64,000 bases of DNA from Bacteroidales bacterium (GCA_017477465.1 JAFUVU010000048.1:1-64000); one strand, 5' to 3'; positions 36,728 to 46,529 are shown, counted from the stretch's first letter. Notes: generated by a model from the letters alone, not told the origin. Made by a program: numbers and translations.

Positions 36728-37750
36728 ATGATAATCAGAAGCAAAGCGCCTCTAAGGCTGGGACTGGCCGGCGGCGGCAGCGACGTTTCCCCCTACAGCG
36801 ATTTGTACGGAGGCAACGTCCTTAACGCAACCATAAACCTCAGCGCCTATTGCACCATCCAGCCGTTGCAACTGCCTGTTCTGCGCGTAAATGCGGCCGA
36901 TGCAGGCATAATGACCGAAGTCCCCCTGGGAACTGGGCCTTCGAGCAGCGGCGCCCTTCTGATTGATGGAGTTCTGAGGCGTGTTATCAATGATTTCGGC
37001 CCTCTGCCTTCTCCGGGCTTTTCCATCACTACCTACAATGACGCTCCGGCGGGTTCCGGCCTCGGCACCTCTTCCACCATGGTTGTGTGCATCCTCAAAT
37101 GCTTCGCTGAATGGATGGGCATTCCCCTTGGCGACTACGAGCTTGCCCGCCTGGCATACGAGATAGAGAGAAAAGACCTTGGACTGGCCGGCGGCAAGCA
37201 GGACCAGTATGCGGCAGCGTTCGGCGGCTTCAATTTCATGGAGTTTCTCCCCAGCGACATGGTCATCGTCAACCCCCTCAGGGTAAAAGACTGGATAGTG
37301 GCGGAGCTGGAAGCCTCCATGCTCCTGTATTTCACGGGCCGCAGCCGCTTCGGCGCGGACATTATCGCCCAGCAGCAGGAAGCTACAAGGTCCGGATCGG
37401 CCAAAGCAGTAGAGGCCATGCACCGCATCAAGCAAAGCGCCATTGATATGAAGCTTGCCCTGTTGCAAGGCGACATGAGCTCATTTGCCCGCATCCTTGG
37501 CAGCGCGTGGGAAGACAAGAAAAAGATGGCCGATGCCATTACCAATCCCATGATTCAAGAAGCCTTTGACGTGGCGATGGCCGCGGGCGCTATCTCCGGA
37601 AAAGTTTCCGGCGCGGGCGGGGGAGGCTTCATGATGCTTATGGTAGCTCCTGAAAAGAGAATGGCCGTAATGGAGGCCATGCAGTCCCTTCCCGGAAAAG
37701 TAGTGCCCTTCCAGTTCACCGATAAAGGCGCAGTCGCATGGAAGTTATAG
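36728..37750 (+). CDS. hddA: GHMP-family D-glycero-D-manno-heptose 7-phosphate kinase-like
   Basis: The 340-residue GHMP kinase begins with SKAPLRLGLAGGGSDVSPYSD, typical of HddA-like sugar kinases. It has the ATP-binding motif PAGSGLGTSSTM (about residues 108-119) and the C-terminal motif 3 VSGAGGGGFM. It would phosphorylate heptose-7-phosphate at C1 in the GDP-D,D-heptose route. It overlaps the next gene, a fused nucleotidyltransferase/phosphatase of the same route, by 13 bases, which supports the assignment. The isomerase GmhA is not in the window. Confidence 0.85.
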   Translation: MIIRSKAPLRLGLAGGGSDVSPYSDLYGGNVLNATINLSAYCTIQPLQLPVLRVNAADAGIMTEVPLGTGPSSSGALLIDGVLRRVINDFGPLPSPGFSITTYNDAPAGSGLGTSSTMVVCILKCFAEWMGIPLGDYELARLAYEIERKDLGLAGGKQDQYAAAFGGFNFMEFLPSDMVIVNPLRVKDWIVAELEASMLLYFTGRSRFGADIIAQQQEATRSGSAKAVEAMHRIKQSAIDMKLALLQGDMSSFARILGSAWEDKKKMADAITNPMIQEAFDVAMAAGAISGKVSGAGGGGFMMLMVAPEKRMAVMEAMQSLPGKVVPFQFTDKGAVAWKL

Positions 37751-38889
37751 TCCTCGCCGGAGGCCTTGGAACGCGGCTCCGTTCAGTAGTAAATGATATC
37801 CCAAAGTGCATGGCTCCAATAGGTGGAAGGCCGTTTCTGGGCTATCTGCTGGATTGGCTGCAGATGTATCCGGTGAAGCATGTCGTGTTTTCCATCGGCT
37901 TTCTGGGCGAGCAGGTAAAAGAATACGTGGAAGCCGGAAAATGGTCTTTCACCTACGATTTTGCAATTGAAACTCAGCCTCTTGGCACCGGCGGCGGAAT
38001 CCGTCTGGCCTTGACGTACTGCAAGGAAGAAGTAGTCCACGTAGTAAACGGCGACACCTTCTTCCCCGTAAATCTGGCCGATATGCCAAGCAGCGCCCCT
38101 ATCACAGTAGCCCTTAAGCCTATGCGGCAATTCAGCCGGTATGGAGCCGTAGAGCTGGAGGGCACGCGAATAAAGGCATTTAGGGAAAAGCAGTATTGCG
38201 AAGAAGGGCTGATTAACGGTGGCATCTACGCCATCAGACCTGCCGACATAAGTCTCGACATCCTTCCGCAGCGCTTCTCCTTTGAAAGCGAAGTCCTGGA
38301 ACCGGGAGCGGCAATAGGTGCCATAAACGGCTGGGAAACAGATTCTTATTTCATAGATATCGGCATACCGGAAGATTATTCCAGGGCAGGAGGGGAGCTT
38401 CCTCTATGGTTCAGGGTGCAGAAAGCTTCTTCAGCGGCGATAGCATCCAAGGCTCAGGTACTTTTTCTAGACCGCGATGGCGTAATAAACCGTTTGCTCC
38501 CAGGCGATTATGTAAAAAAGTGGGACGAGTTCCACTTTATCCCGGGAATCAAAGAAGCCCTGGCCATATGGAATAAGCGCTTCAAATCAATTGTGTTGGT
38601 TACCAATCAGCGCGGTGTTGGCAAGGGATTGATGTCCGATGCGGATTTGTCCCGTATTCACGCCCGCATGATGACCGAGATTATGGATGCCGGCGGGCGT
38701 ATAGACCTTATTCTCACATGCACGGCACTATCGGACGAGGATCCCAGACGTAAGCCCAATGTCGGAATGTTTCTGGAAGCCTGTCAGTTGCTGCCCGGTC
38801 TTAAGCCGGAAGATTGCATAATGATAGGCGACACCCCTTCGGATGCCGCCTTTGCCGTAAACTGCGGAATGCAGTTTATTCTTCTTTAG
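37738..38889 (+). CDS. Fused heptose-1-phosphate nucleotidyltransferase and heptose-bisphosphate phosphatase
   Basis: One 383-residue frame joins two enzymes. Residues 1-225 form a sugar nucleotidyltransferase (VLAGGLGTRLRSVV, PKCMAPIGGRPFL, HVVNGDTFF) like HddC. Residues 240-383 form a HAD-IIIA phosphatase like GmhB, with the nucleophile motif FLDRDGVINR, motif 2 VTNQRGVG and the acidic motif IGDTPSDAAFA. In the GDP-heptose pathway GmhB and HddC act after HddA, encoded just upstream, so the fusion joins consecutive steps. The nucleotide specificity (GDP or ADP) cannot be read from sequence. Its stop overlaps that of the convergent gene. Confidence 0.85.
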   Translation: MEVIVLAGGLGTRLRSVVNDIPKCMAPIGGRPFLGYLLDWLQMYPVKHVVFSIGFLGEQVKEYVEAGKWSFTYDFAIETQPLGTGGGIRLALTYCKEEVVHVVNGDTFFPVNLADMPSSAPITVALKPMRQFSRYGAVELEGTRIKAFREKQYCEEGLINGGIYAIRPADISLDILPQRFSFESEVLEPGAAIGAINGWETDSYFIDIGIPEDYSRAGGELPLWFRVQKASSAAIASKAQVLFLDRDGVINRLLPGDYVKKWDEFHFIPGIKEALAIWNKRFKSIVLVTNQRGVGKGLMSDADLSRIHARMMTEIMDAGGRIDLILTCTALSDEDPRRKPNVGMFLEACQLLPGLKPEDCIMIGDTPSDAAFAVNCGMQFILL

Positions 38890-39650
38890 AAGCCGAGGCC
38901 CATTATAAGGCCGATGGTAAGCGTCTGGAACTGAGGACCGTAACCATCTTTGAATACCGGCTTCGGACGATATTTGGCGTAAATGCCCAAGCCGCCGTAA
39001 CCAATTGCCGCATGTACGTTGTATGTGAATTGGTTGGTGGTAATCTTATTGGAGTAGTGGGTGCCGCCTTTCATCTCATCGATGCTGTCGGTGCCTTTTT
39101 TGCCCTTGAACTGCACGCAGCCGGGGATGTTAAGTTCTGCCGATGCGCCGATGTTGAAGTATGCACGGCCCATCATCTGGGTAAAATTGAAGGGGAATTC
39201 GAAGGTGCAGACAGAAAGGATGGAGCGTCTGACTTCCGTTATACCCATGGTGGTTTTAGGCTGGATGGATACTCTGTTTCCATTAGGAGAGGGAACGGTC
39301 TCGATATCTGAGTAGGGATTGAACATGTAGTCGCTGTTCAGGTGGTACCAGTTCCACTCTACGTCTGCTCCTATTGAGAAACTACCGCTGGAATAAGGAT
39401 GGCAGGACAGTTCGATGATGTTGAAGCCGAATTGCTGGCTTTTGAAGAAGCTGGAGTTGTCCTTCAGCAGGTCGGGCGCATTGAAAGTGAGGTTGAAGCC
39501 GAAGTGAAGGTAACTGACGGGCTGCAGGGAGAAGGGGCTGTCGCCCAGTTCTATTGCGAAGTCCGTATCTGCAATTCTGGAGCCAATGCCCTGGCCGAAA
39601 GCGTTGCCGGCAAGAGCCAGGCAAAGAAGGATTGAGAATAATTTTTTCAT
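38886..39650 (-). CDS. Exported outer-membrane protein, unknown function
   Basis: The 254-residue protein starts at the ATG at 39650 with a signal peptide (MKKLFSILLCLALAGNAFGQ). An upstream ATG at 39674 lies inside the -7 box TATATTTG (39679-39672) and is rejected. The mature sequence alternates aromatic and polar residues and ends with GYGPQFQTLTIGLIMGLGF, a C-terminal strand pattern of outer-membrane barrels. No specific family recognised. It overlaps the end of the heptose fusion gene by four bases. Confidence 0.75.
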   Translation of the reverse strand: MKKLFSILLCLALAGNAFGQGIGSRIADTDFAIELGDSPFSLQPVSYLHFGFNLTFNAPDLLKDNSSFFKSQQFGFNIIELSCHPYSSGSFSIGADVEWNWYHLNSDYMFNPYSDIETVPSPNGNRVSIQPKTTMGITEVRRSILSVCTFEFPFNFTQMMGRAYFNIGASAELNIPGCVQFKGKKGTDSIDEMKGGTHYSNKITTNQFTYNVHAAIGYGGLGIYAKYRPKPVFKDGYGPQFQTLTIGLIMGLGF

Positions 39651-39700
39651 CGATTTTGTTTTTTTGCTGGGCAAATATAATAAATAATAATCTAAAAATG

Positions 39701-40963
39701 CTACTCGTCGCCTTCCGGAAGCGGTTTTTTAGGGTTTTTTGGCACCCCGAGTTTAAGCAGTTGCCTTGCCGATGTAAGAATTGAGTTCCCGCTTTCTCCA
39801 ATTTTGAGGGACACTTTGTCGTATTCTTCTACGGCAGCGTGCAGCTTGTCGCCCATAGCGGCATGGGCTTTGGCAAAGTCATACACCCTGTCCACCATTG
39901 TAGCGGCGGCCTTGATTATTTTCTCCTGGTTGCGCGCCTGGTCGTAGTTGGTCCAGGCTATGCGGATCATCCTCAGGAAGGGCATCAGCGTCTCTTCCGT
40001 AGTCAGCAGCACTCCTTGCCGATAAGCTTCATTGAAGATATTCGGGGCAAGAGTTTTGGCAAGCTGCAGGGCGCTGTAGTTGGGAATGAACATGATTACG
40101 TAGTCGAGCGTTTTGTAGCCTTCGCGGATATAGTCCTGATAGCGTTTCCCTGCAAGGCTTTTGATCTGGGCGCGGATAGCGGCCAGATTCCGCTGCGCAG
40201 CGTCTTCCTTTTCTGCCGGATCTTCTTTGGAAAACCAGTCCGAGAGGGCCTCCATTGATGTTTTTGCATCTACTATGACTTCCGTCTTGTCGGGGTAATG
40301 GAGGATATAGTCGGGCCTCATTCGCTTGCCGCTGTCTTCGTTCAGCACTATGCTGCCCATCCGGTCGCGCAAGGTTTCTTCCCTGTCAAAGTCGCGCCCT
40401 TCTTCCATGCCTTCGGCAACAAGCATATTGTATAGGATGGTTTCTCCCCAGATGCCTGTCATCTTGTTCTGGCCTTTGAGTGCCTGCGCAAGATTATCGG
40501 CCTTAGAGCCGATGGAGGCTGTCTGGTCCTGAAGGTGCTTTACGGCCTGCTCCATGGCTGTTTTAAGGGAGGCCGTGCCTTCGGCCTGGCTGCGTTTTTG
40601 CCCTTCGAAGCTTTCCTGCATGGCTTTGAGATCCTTGCCCAAAGGCCCCGCCAGCGCTTTGAAAGTTTCCTCCGCCTTGGCCGTCAGAGCTTCCTCGCGC
40701 TGTTTCAACAGTTTTTCAGTTTCCGCCGACATCTGGCTGCGCACCACCTCCAGCTGATTCGCAAAGTTGTCTTTCTGAACCTCCAGCATCTTGCGGGAGG
40801 CGTCAAGTTCGGCCTGGGCGCGGATGAGCTGGTTTTCGTACTCATTGCATGCCTTGATCTGTTTGCCGCGCATAATCAGGTAAGTAATGACAACGGCAAT
40901 GCCAATCAAAACTACAATAATTATAATGACCGTAAGGATGTAGGCTTTAGAAATTGCTTCCAT
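39701..40963 (-). CDS. rmuC: RmuC-family DNA recombination protein
   Basis: The 420-residue protein has an N-terminal membrane anchor (about residues 9-29), a long coiled coil to about residue 165, and the RmuC domain. That domain carries the PD-(D/E)XK-like segment MRPDYILHYPDKTEVIVDAKTSMEA and the downstream FIPNYSALQLA. RmuC limits DNA inversions at short inverted repeats. That is notable because this genome segment is full of palindromic repeats, though I draw no direct link. Its start overlaps the flavoprotein gene. Confidence 0.93.
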   Translation of the reverse strand: MEAISKAYILTVIIIIVVLIGIAVVITYLIMRGKQIKACNEYENQLIRAQAELDASRKMLEVQKDNFANQLEVVRSQMSAETEKLLKQREEALTAKAEETFKALAGPLGKDLKAMQESFEGQKRSQAEGTASLKTAMEQAVKHLQDQTASIGSKADNLAQALKGQNKMTGIWGETILYNMLVAEGMEEGRDFDREETLRDRMGSIVLNEDSGKRMRPDYILHYPDKTEVIVDAKTSMEALSDWFSKEDPAEKEDAAQRNLAAIRAQIKSLAGKRYQDYIREGYKTLDYVIMFIPNYSALQLAKTLAPNIFNEAYRQGVLLTTEETLMPFLRMIRIAWTNYDQARNQEKIIKAAATMVDRVYDFAKAHAAMGDKLHAAVEEYDKVSLKIGESGNSILTSARQLLKLGVPKNPKKPLPEGDE

Positions 40964-42146
40964 GACTTTTTACTATGCTTTGGGCGCAGACGTAGCCCGT
41001 ACTCCAGGCTGCCTGCAGGTTAAAACCGCCGGTAATGGCGTCTATATCAAGAACTTCTCCGGCAAAATAAAGGCCGGGATACCGTTTGCTTTCGAGGGTG
41101 GAAAGATTAATCTGCGACAGTGCAACCCCGCCTGCTGTCACGAACTCATCCCTGAACTTGCTTTTCCCGCTCATCGGATATACATCGCAAGAAAGGGTTG
41201 CCGTGAGCTTGTTCAGGCTCTTTGAGCCAAGCTCCGCCCAGCGGGCATCGGCCTTTATTCCTGCCCTTAGCAGGAGGTGGTTCCACAGGCGGGAAGGAAG
41301 CTTTCCGTGAGTTGTGGAAATCTGTTTGCCCGGATTTTGCCGACCTGTTTCAAGCAGCATTTCCCGAATCTCGCTTTCATTGCTTTGAAGCCAGTTGATT
41401 GCGACGTTGGCCTTGTATCCGCTTTCTGCGAGGTGGCGTGCGGCATAGGAGGACAGCTTCAGCGTTGCAGGTCCGCTGAGACCCCAGTCTGTGATAAGTA
41501 GGGGACCGTCGGCCTTGAAAGAGGTTCCGGGAAGGCTAAGACTTGCGGGGACCACTAGGCCCATCAGGGCACGCAGGCCGCTGTCCGGCACTGTAAAAGT
41601 GAAAAGGGAGGGGACAGGCGGCACAGTTTCAAGCTGAAGAGGATCCAGGAAGGGAAGGCCTTTCGGAGCGCCGCCGCTTGTTATTACCACATAGTCGAAG
41701 GATTCGCCGTTGACAAGATAGCCGGAGGCAGTATGTTCGATGGCCCTTACAGGCGTGCCCAGCCTTAGCTGCGCTCCGGCCATGGCCTTTTGCAGGCAGC
41801 GTACTATATCCATCGCATTCTGCGAGGCCGGAAACCAGCAGTGGTCGTCTTGCAAAACCAGGGGAACGCCTCGGCTTTGGAACCACTCCAGCGTATCCTC
41901 CACAGAGAAGCTTTTAAGGGCGCGCTTTATCACTTGCTCGCCCCTTGGATAAGCTTCTTTAAGTGAGGTGATTCCCTCAAAGGAGTTGGTGAGATTGCAC
42001 CTGCCGCCGCCGGTGATGGCAAGCTTTGACATCGGCTTAGGGGCCGATTCAAAAACGCATACGGGCAGCTCCGGCGCCAGCTTTCTAAGATTTGCAGCGC
42101 AGAAACAACCGGAGGCCCCGGCTCCTATTATGGCAACTCCTTTCAT
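40947..42146 (-). CDS. NAD(P)/FAD-dependent oxidoreductase, HI0933/BaiN-like
   Basis: The 399-residue flavoprotein has the N-terminal dinucleotide motif VAIIGAGASGCFCA, the family block KLAITGGGRCNLTNS, and the C-terminal GLYFAGEVLDIDAITGGFNLQAAWSTG. It belongs to the HI0933/YhiN family; a bile-acid-related role (BaiN) has been proposed for one member but cannot be assumed. I start at the ATG at 42146. The -7 box TATCTTTG (42160-42153) ends six bases before it, so the mRNA may be nearly leaderless. Confidence 0.9.
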   Translation of the reverse strand: MKGVAIIGAGASGCFCAANLRKLAPELPVCVFESAPKPMSKLAITGGGRCNLTNSFEGITSLKEAYPRGEQVIKRALKSFSVEDTLEWFQSRGVPLVLQDDHCWFPASQNAMDIVRCLQKAMAGAQLRLGTPVRAIEHTASGYLVNGESFDYVVITSGGAPKGLPFLDPLQLETVPPVPSLFTFTVPDSGLRALMGLVVPASLSLPGTSFKADGPLLITDWGLSGPATLKLSSYAARHLAESGYKANVAINWLQSNESEIREMLLETGRQNPGKQISTTHGKLPSRLWNHLLLRAGIKADARWAELGSKSLNKLTATLSCDVYPMSGKSKFRDEFVTAGGVALSQINLSTLESKRYPGLYFAGEVLDIDAITGGFNLQAAWSTGYVCAQSIVKSHGSNF

Positions 42147-42152
42147 CAGTTG

Positions 42153-42160
42153 CAAAGATA
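42153..42160 (-). promoter_or_regulatory. -7 box immediately before the HI0933-like gene
   Basis: TATCTTTG on the minus strand fits TAnnTTTG. With the usual -7 placement the predicted RNA start is only two to four bases before the ATG at 42146. Confidence 0.55.
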
Positions 42161-42167
42161 ATACGAA

Positions 42168-42740
42168 TCAACGTATTTTGTATTTCCTCAGCTCTTTTTG
42201 CAATGCTGCGTGGCCCGGGCAGACGCTCTCGAGAAGGGCGTGGAACTTGGGGCCGTGGTTCATCTGCTTCAGGTGGCAAAGCTCATGAAGCATAACGTAA
42301 TCCTGCAAATCCTCGGGCAAGGTCACAAGCCTCAGATTTAAATTGATATTGCCTCTGACAGAGCAGCTTCCCCAGTTGCTGCGGTTGTTTTTAATAAACA
42401 CCTGCCTGTATTGGAAGCCGTGCTTGTCGGCAAGTTCGCTAAGCCTTGGCGGCAACTGTGCCTTTGCCTTGGCGCGCAGCATCTCGATATCCTGCGAGGG
42501 CGTCTCTTCCTGGACCTTCACTTTAGCCAAAGTTGCCAGAATCCACTCCCTCCTGCTTTCCAGGAAGGCAAGGCCGGTACGTACCGGAACAAGCCAGGGG
42601 ACGGTGAGGGATACTTCCTTCCGCCTGTTTACCCTAAGGCTGATGCGGCGCGCGCGGGGATTCCGGCGGATCACCACAGGGCCGACGACAGGGTCGATAT
42701 ACTGTTTCTCAGTCACCGGGAGCCTGCTTGATATACACAT
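42168..42740 (-). CDS. M48-type (YgjP/DUF45-like) metallopeptidase
   Basis: The 190-residue protein has the zinc motif HELCHLKQMNH, in which HELCH gives the two zinc histidines and the glutamate base, and SPWR-like YgjP features upstream (RKEVSLTVPWLVPV, NRSNWGSCSVRGNINLNLRL). It is a soluble member of the YgjP-like family, whose substrate is unknown. It overlaps the upstream mechanosensitive channel gene by about 30 bases. Confidence 0.9.
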   Translation of the reverse strand: MCISSRLPVTEKQYIDPVVGPVVIRRNPRARRISLRVNRRKEVSLTVPWLVPVRTGLAFLESRREWILATLAKVKVQEETPSQDIEMLRAKAKAQLPPRLSELADKHGFQYRQVFIKNNRSNWGSCSVRGNINLNLRLVTLPEDLQDYVMLHELCHLKQMNHGPKFHALLESVCPGHAALQKELRKYKIR

Positions 42741-45285
42741 CCCTTTGCGGGAATGGAATCTCTATGCCGTTCGCGTTGAAGGCGTTGTATATGGCCTCCT
42801 TGGCCTGTGCGGCGAAGGAATAGTGCACTTCCACGGCTGCGTAAAGCAGCACCTGGATGTCTATTGAATTGTCGCCGAAGTTACGCAGCCTGATGGCGAT
42901 GCCTTTTTTCATATCCACCAGATCGCGGCCGTATTTATCCTGGCCGAGAAGCGGCTCCAGGGCCTCGCGGATTACCTGACGGGCCTTCTCCACGTCGGTG
43001 CCGTATTTCACGCCTACAGTGAAGTTAATCATCTCGTACTGATGATTTCGCGTCAGGTTCTTGAAGTTCTGGTTGAACAGGGCGGTGTTGGTGAAGGCGA
43101 TTATGGATCCGTCTTCGGATGCTACCTGCGTGCTCTGATAGCTCAGGCTTTCCACCTTGCCGCGGATTCCGTCGCACTCGATTGTGTCGCCGACCCTTAC
43201 GCGTCCGCCCATGAGCTGCACGCCGTAGAAGAAGTTGTTAAGGACATCCTTCATGGCGAAGCCGATACCGGTGGCAAGGCCCGTGGAAACAATCGTGAGC
43301 GCCGTGGCCGGAATCTTGAGCATGACAAAGATTATAAGGATATACAGGAACCAGCCCACGAGGGTGATGATATTGTCGGCCAGATTGTAGTTGATGTCGC
43401 TTTCCTTGAACATTGCCGGATCGGCCATCTTCTTGATTGTGGCGCGGGTTCTCCAAACTCTGTAGAAGGCTTTCGCAGCGTATATGAGATAGCGGAACAG
43501 GAAGAACAGGCTGATTACCAGGAAGGCCTTGAAAAGGGACAGATGCACCACGCCTTCCACATTGATAAGCGGCTTGAAGAAGATGTCGGAAGACACATTG
43601 GTGAGGTTGAACACCTTGCAGGCAAGCGTCACGGAAAGCGGCAGGGACCAGATTCCCATCACCGGCAGCAGCACAGTCATCAGGAAATCGTAGGCCCAGG
43701 TGACTTCAATGAACGAGCTTTTTCCCGAAGGAAGAGGCATGCCTGCATGTTTCTTCTTATAGTTGAACTGCCTGCGCGTGAGCGTTTTGTCGTTGTATCG
43801 GCGCATAATTATAGTCACTGCCGATACTGCCTGCAGCAGCATAAGCTGGAAGAACCACCATACCAGTACCAGCAGGGCCATCATTACAAGCCCCGTCCAG
43901 CTTAAAACCGTGCTGGCCGCCATCACCACAAACGAAACCCAAAGGAGCGTACGGTCTTCCTGAGGAAGCTTGCGCAGCTTGAGGATGTTCATGACAAGCT
44001 GCCACACGGTGAAGAGTAGGATTGCCAACGGGAAGAACAGGTTCATGGCGCTGTTCGGAATGAAGATGATGCGCATGAACACAACCACGAACGCCACGAT
44101 GAGGGTGGGGAGGTAGGCGGACAGGGCGATATGGGACTCTTCTCTGTCAAGCCTTATGAGCATGCTGAGGAAAATGGTGCCAAGGAGGGCCCCGAATTCC
44201 GCAAGCGTACTGGATGCCAGAGCATAGAAATTATTGCCCGACTGGCTTTCCACAAGCAGGAATGCAACCAGGATGAATATGCCGGCCAGAGTGATGATGA
44301 GGCCCTTATGCTCCTGGAAATACTGGCTTCTGAAATATGGAATCCATCGCATGGTAAGCCTTACAATAAGATTTGCAAGGCCGATGGCAAGGAGCAGAAA
44401 AAAGATAAGCGCGATACTGTAAATCCATACGGCCGGGCCTTTCCAGGAGCTGGCGTATTCGTCTTCATGTGTGACGCTGGGGACGCTGTATTTGCGGGTG
44501 AGGTCGCGTTTTGCTCGCTGCCAGTAGCGGGGAAAGGCTTTCAGAATCCTGGCGTAGTTCTGCTGTCCTTCAAGGAACATGCTCTGCTGGACCGCCTGGT
44601 ACCGGCTTTGGGCATAGTCGTAGGCGTCTTTGAGAACTTTATCGGTTTCTGTGTAATACTGGCTGTCGTCTTCTATCTTTTTGATTTGCTGGTAGTAGTG
44701 ATCTACCATGAATTCCGCCAAGGTAAGGCAGCTGTCCCTGATAACAGTGGACAGGGAATCCATTACAAAGCCCTCTTTTACTGCGAAAGAAGGCATGGCC
44801 GTGAGCGTGTCTATACTTACGTCAATAGAGTCCATGACGGTAACAGCCTGCGGCACGGTTGACGGGTCAATCCTTACCGGAGGCATGTTGCGGAGCGTCT
44901 GGGCAAGCTTGCTGTAGCGCTCCAGCTCCACGGTCATGTTCTGGATAATCTCGTCGAAGGGGATGCGGTTTTTCTTGAAGTTTTCGTACTGCCGCGTTGC
45001 CTGATGGAGGGCGTAGGTGAGGTCGAAGGTGTAGTTCTGCGGCTGCGAATAGAGCATGAGGGAGAGCTCGTTGCTCTGTTCTACGAGACTTACAAGCTGC
45101 TGGTGCTGGGACTCGATCCTGCGCTGTGACAGATTGTTGATCTGTGTGACGCCGTTGTAGTCTTCCCTAAGTTCACCGAGAAGGACCTTGAGGGTTTGGG
45201 TAAGGTTTTCTTCTTTGAAAACGGCAACTGCGGGGATGGCCAGAAGGGCCAGCAGTGCTGCCAGTATCCATTTTTTATTTTTCAT
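42709..45285 (-). CDS. Large MscS-family mechanosensitive channel
   Basis: The 858-residue protein has a signal-like N terminus (WILAALLALLAIPAVAV), a periplasmic helical region to about residue 280, then many membrane segments. The MscS pore and beta domain lies near the C terminus (GLATGIGFAMKDVLNNFFYGVQLMGGRVRVGDTIECDGIRGKVESL). Its size and extra membrane helices resemble MscK-type channels. It releases solutes on osmotic downshock. It overlaps serB by four bases upstream. Confidence 0.92.
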   Translation of the reverse strand: MKNKKWILAALLALLAIPAVAVFKEENLTQTLKVLLGELREDYNGVTQINNLSQRRIESQHQQLVSLVEQSNELSLMLYSQPQNYTFDLTYALHQATRQYENFKKNRIPFDEIIQNMTVELERYSKLAQTLRNMPPVRIDPSTVPQAVTVMDSIDVSIDTLTAMPSFAVKEGFVMDSLSTVIRDSCLTLAEFMVDHYYQQIKKIEDDSQYYTETDKVLKDAYDYAQSRYQAVQQSMFLEGQQNYARILKAFPRYWQRAKRDLTRKYSVPSVTHEDEYASSWKGPAVWIYSIALIFFLLLAIGLANLIVRLTMRWIPYFRSQYFQEHKGLIITLAGIFILVAFLLVESQSGNNFYALASSTLAEFGALLGTIFLSMLIRLDREESHIALSAYLPTLIVAFVVVFMRIIFIPNSAMNLFFPLAILLFTVWQLVMNILKLRKLPQEDRTLLWVSFVVMAASTVLSWTGLVMMALLVLVWWFFQLMLLQAVSAVTIIMRRYNDKTLTRRQFNYKKKHAGMPLPSGKSSFIEVTWAYDFLMTVLLPVMGIWSLPLSVTLACKVFNLTNVSSDIFFKPLINVEGVVHLSLFKAFLVISLFFLFRYLIYAAKAFYRVWRTRATIKKMADPAMFKESDINYNLADNIITLVGWFLYILIIFVMLKIPATALTIVSTGLATGIGFAMKDVLNNFFYGVQLMGGRVRVGDTIECDGIRGKVESLSYQSTQVASEDGSIIAFTNTALFNQNFKNLTRNHQYEMINFTVGVKYGTDVEKARQVIREALEPLLGQDKYGRDLVDMKKGIAIRLRNFGDNSIDIQVLLYAAVEVHYSFAAQAKEAIYNAFNANGIEIPFPQRDVYIKQAPGD

Positions 45286-46523
45286 AATTTGCCTTGTTCG
45301 CCCAGATGGCTGTCTTTGAATCCCAGGAAATAAAGCACTCCGTCAAGGCCGATGGAAGACAGGCTTTGCCCTGCGCTTTCCTTGACGCGCGGCTTTGCGT
45401 GGAAGGCTATGCCAAGGCCGGCTTCGTTGAGCATTGGGAGGTCGTTAGCTCCGTCGCCGACTGCGATAGTCTGGGCGATGTTCACTTTTTCGGTCATGGC
45501 GATTAGCTTGAGAAGATCGGCCTTTCTTCTGCCGTCAACAATCTCGCCTACGTATCGGCCTGTCAGTTTGCCGTCTTCGCCTACTTCCAGTTCGTTGGCG
45601 TAAACATAGTCGATGCCGAAGCGGCGCTGAAGATACTCGCCAAAGAAGGTGAAACCGCCGGAGAGGATGGCAATCTTGTAGCCGCAGGTTTTCAGGACAC
45701 TCATCAGCCTGTCGGCCCCTTCCGTCATTGGAAGATGCTCTGCAATATCTTGCATTACAGATACATCCAGGCCTTTAAGTAAAGCAACCCTTTCGGTGAA
45801 GCTTTCCTTGAAATCTATCTCGCCTCTCATTGCGCGGGCGGTGATGGCGGCTACCTGATCGTACACTCCGTGGCGGCGGGCAAGCTCGTCTATGCACTCC
45901 GCCTGGATGAGGGTGGAGTCCATATCGAAGCATATCAGACGGCGCATCCTGCGGTACATGTCGTCCTTTTGGAAGGAGAAGTCCATCCCGCTTTCCGCCG
46001 ACAGGCCCATCAGCTCGCGCTGCAGGCTCTGGCGGTCATCGGCCGACAGGAAACCGCGGACCGAGAATTCGACGCAGGCGCGGACGTTGCGCTCCGGATG
46101 CATGATGCTCATACGGCCCGTAAGGCGCTTTATTGCGTCGATGTTAAGGCCGTGACGGCTTATGACATCGGCCGCTGAGCGGATCTGCTCTGCGCTGAGG
46201 CTGCGGCCTATCATAGTGAGAATGTAGCGGTTTTTGCCTTGGCGGCCTGCCCAGGCCTCGTAATCGTCGTCTGTAACCGGCTCGAAGCCAATCGTCACGC
46301 CGAGCTCCGTTGCCTTGAACAGCAGTTCTTTCATGACTTGGCCCGACGAGGAACTGTCGATGCGGATAAGGATGCCCAGGGACAGGGTACTGTGTATATC
46401 GGCCTGGCCGATGTCAAGGATTTGAGCGTCGTATTTGGCAAGGATTGCCATGATGGAGGCGGTGAGCCCTATGCGGTCTTTTCCGGATATGCGGATAAGA
46501 ATTTGTTCTTTCGTATTTTCCAT
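45282..46523 (-). CDS. serB: Phosphoserine phosphatase with tandem ACT domains
   Basis: The 413-residue protein carries two N-terminal ACT-type regions (ILIRISGKDRIGLTASIMAIL and YILTMIGRSLSAEQIRSA). The HAD phosphatase follows, with nucleophile motif CFDMDSTLI, motif 2 AILSGGFTFF and the acidic motif VGDGANDLPML. It makes serine in the last step of its pathway and ACT domains suggest serine feedback. The -7 box TATCTTTG (46537-46530) ends six bases before the ATG, as for the HI0933-like gene. Confidence 0.95.
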   Translation of the reverse strand: MENTKEQILIRISGKDRIGLTASIMAILAKYDAQILDIGQADIHSTLSLGILIRIDSSSSGQVMKELLFKATELGVTIGFEPVTDDDYEAWAGRQGKNRYILTMIGRSLSAEQIRSAADVISRHGLNIDAIKRLTGRMSIMHPERNVRACVEFSVRGFLSADDRQSLQRELMGLSAESGMDFSFQKDDMYRRMRRLICFDMDSTLIQAECIDELARRHGVYDQVAAITARAMRGEIDFKESFTERVALLKGLDVSVMQDIAEHLPMTEGADRLMSVLKTCGYKIAILSGGFTFFGEYLQRRFGIDYVYANELEVGEDGKLTGRYVGEIVDGRRKADLLKLIAMTEKVNIAQTIAVGDGANDLPMLNEAGLGIAFHAKPRVKESAGQSLSSIGLDGVLYFLGFKDSHLGEQGKL

Positions 46524-46529
46524 AGACTA

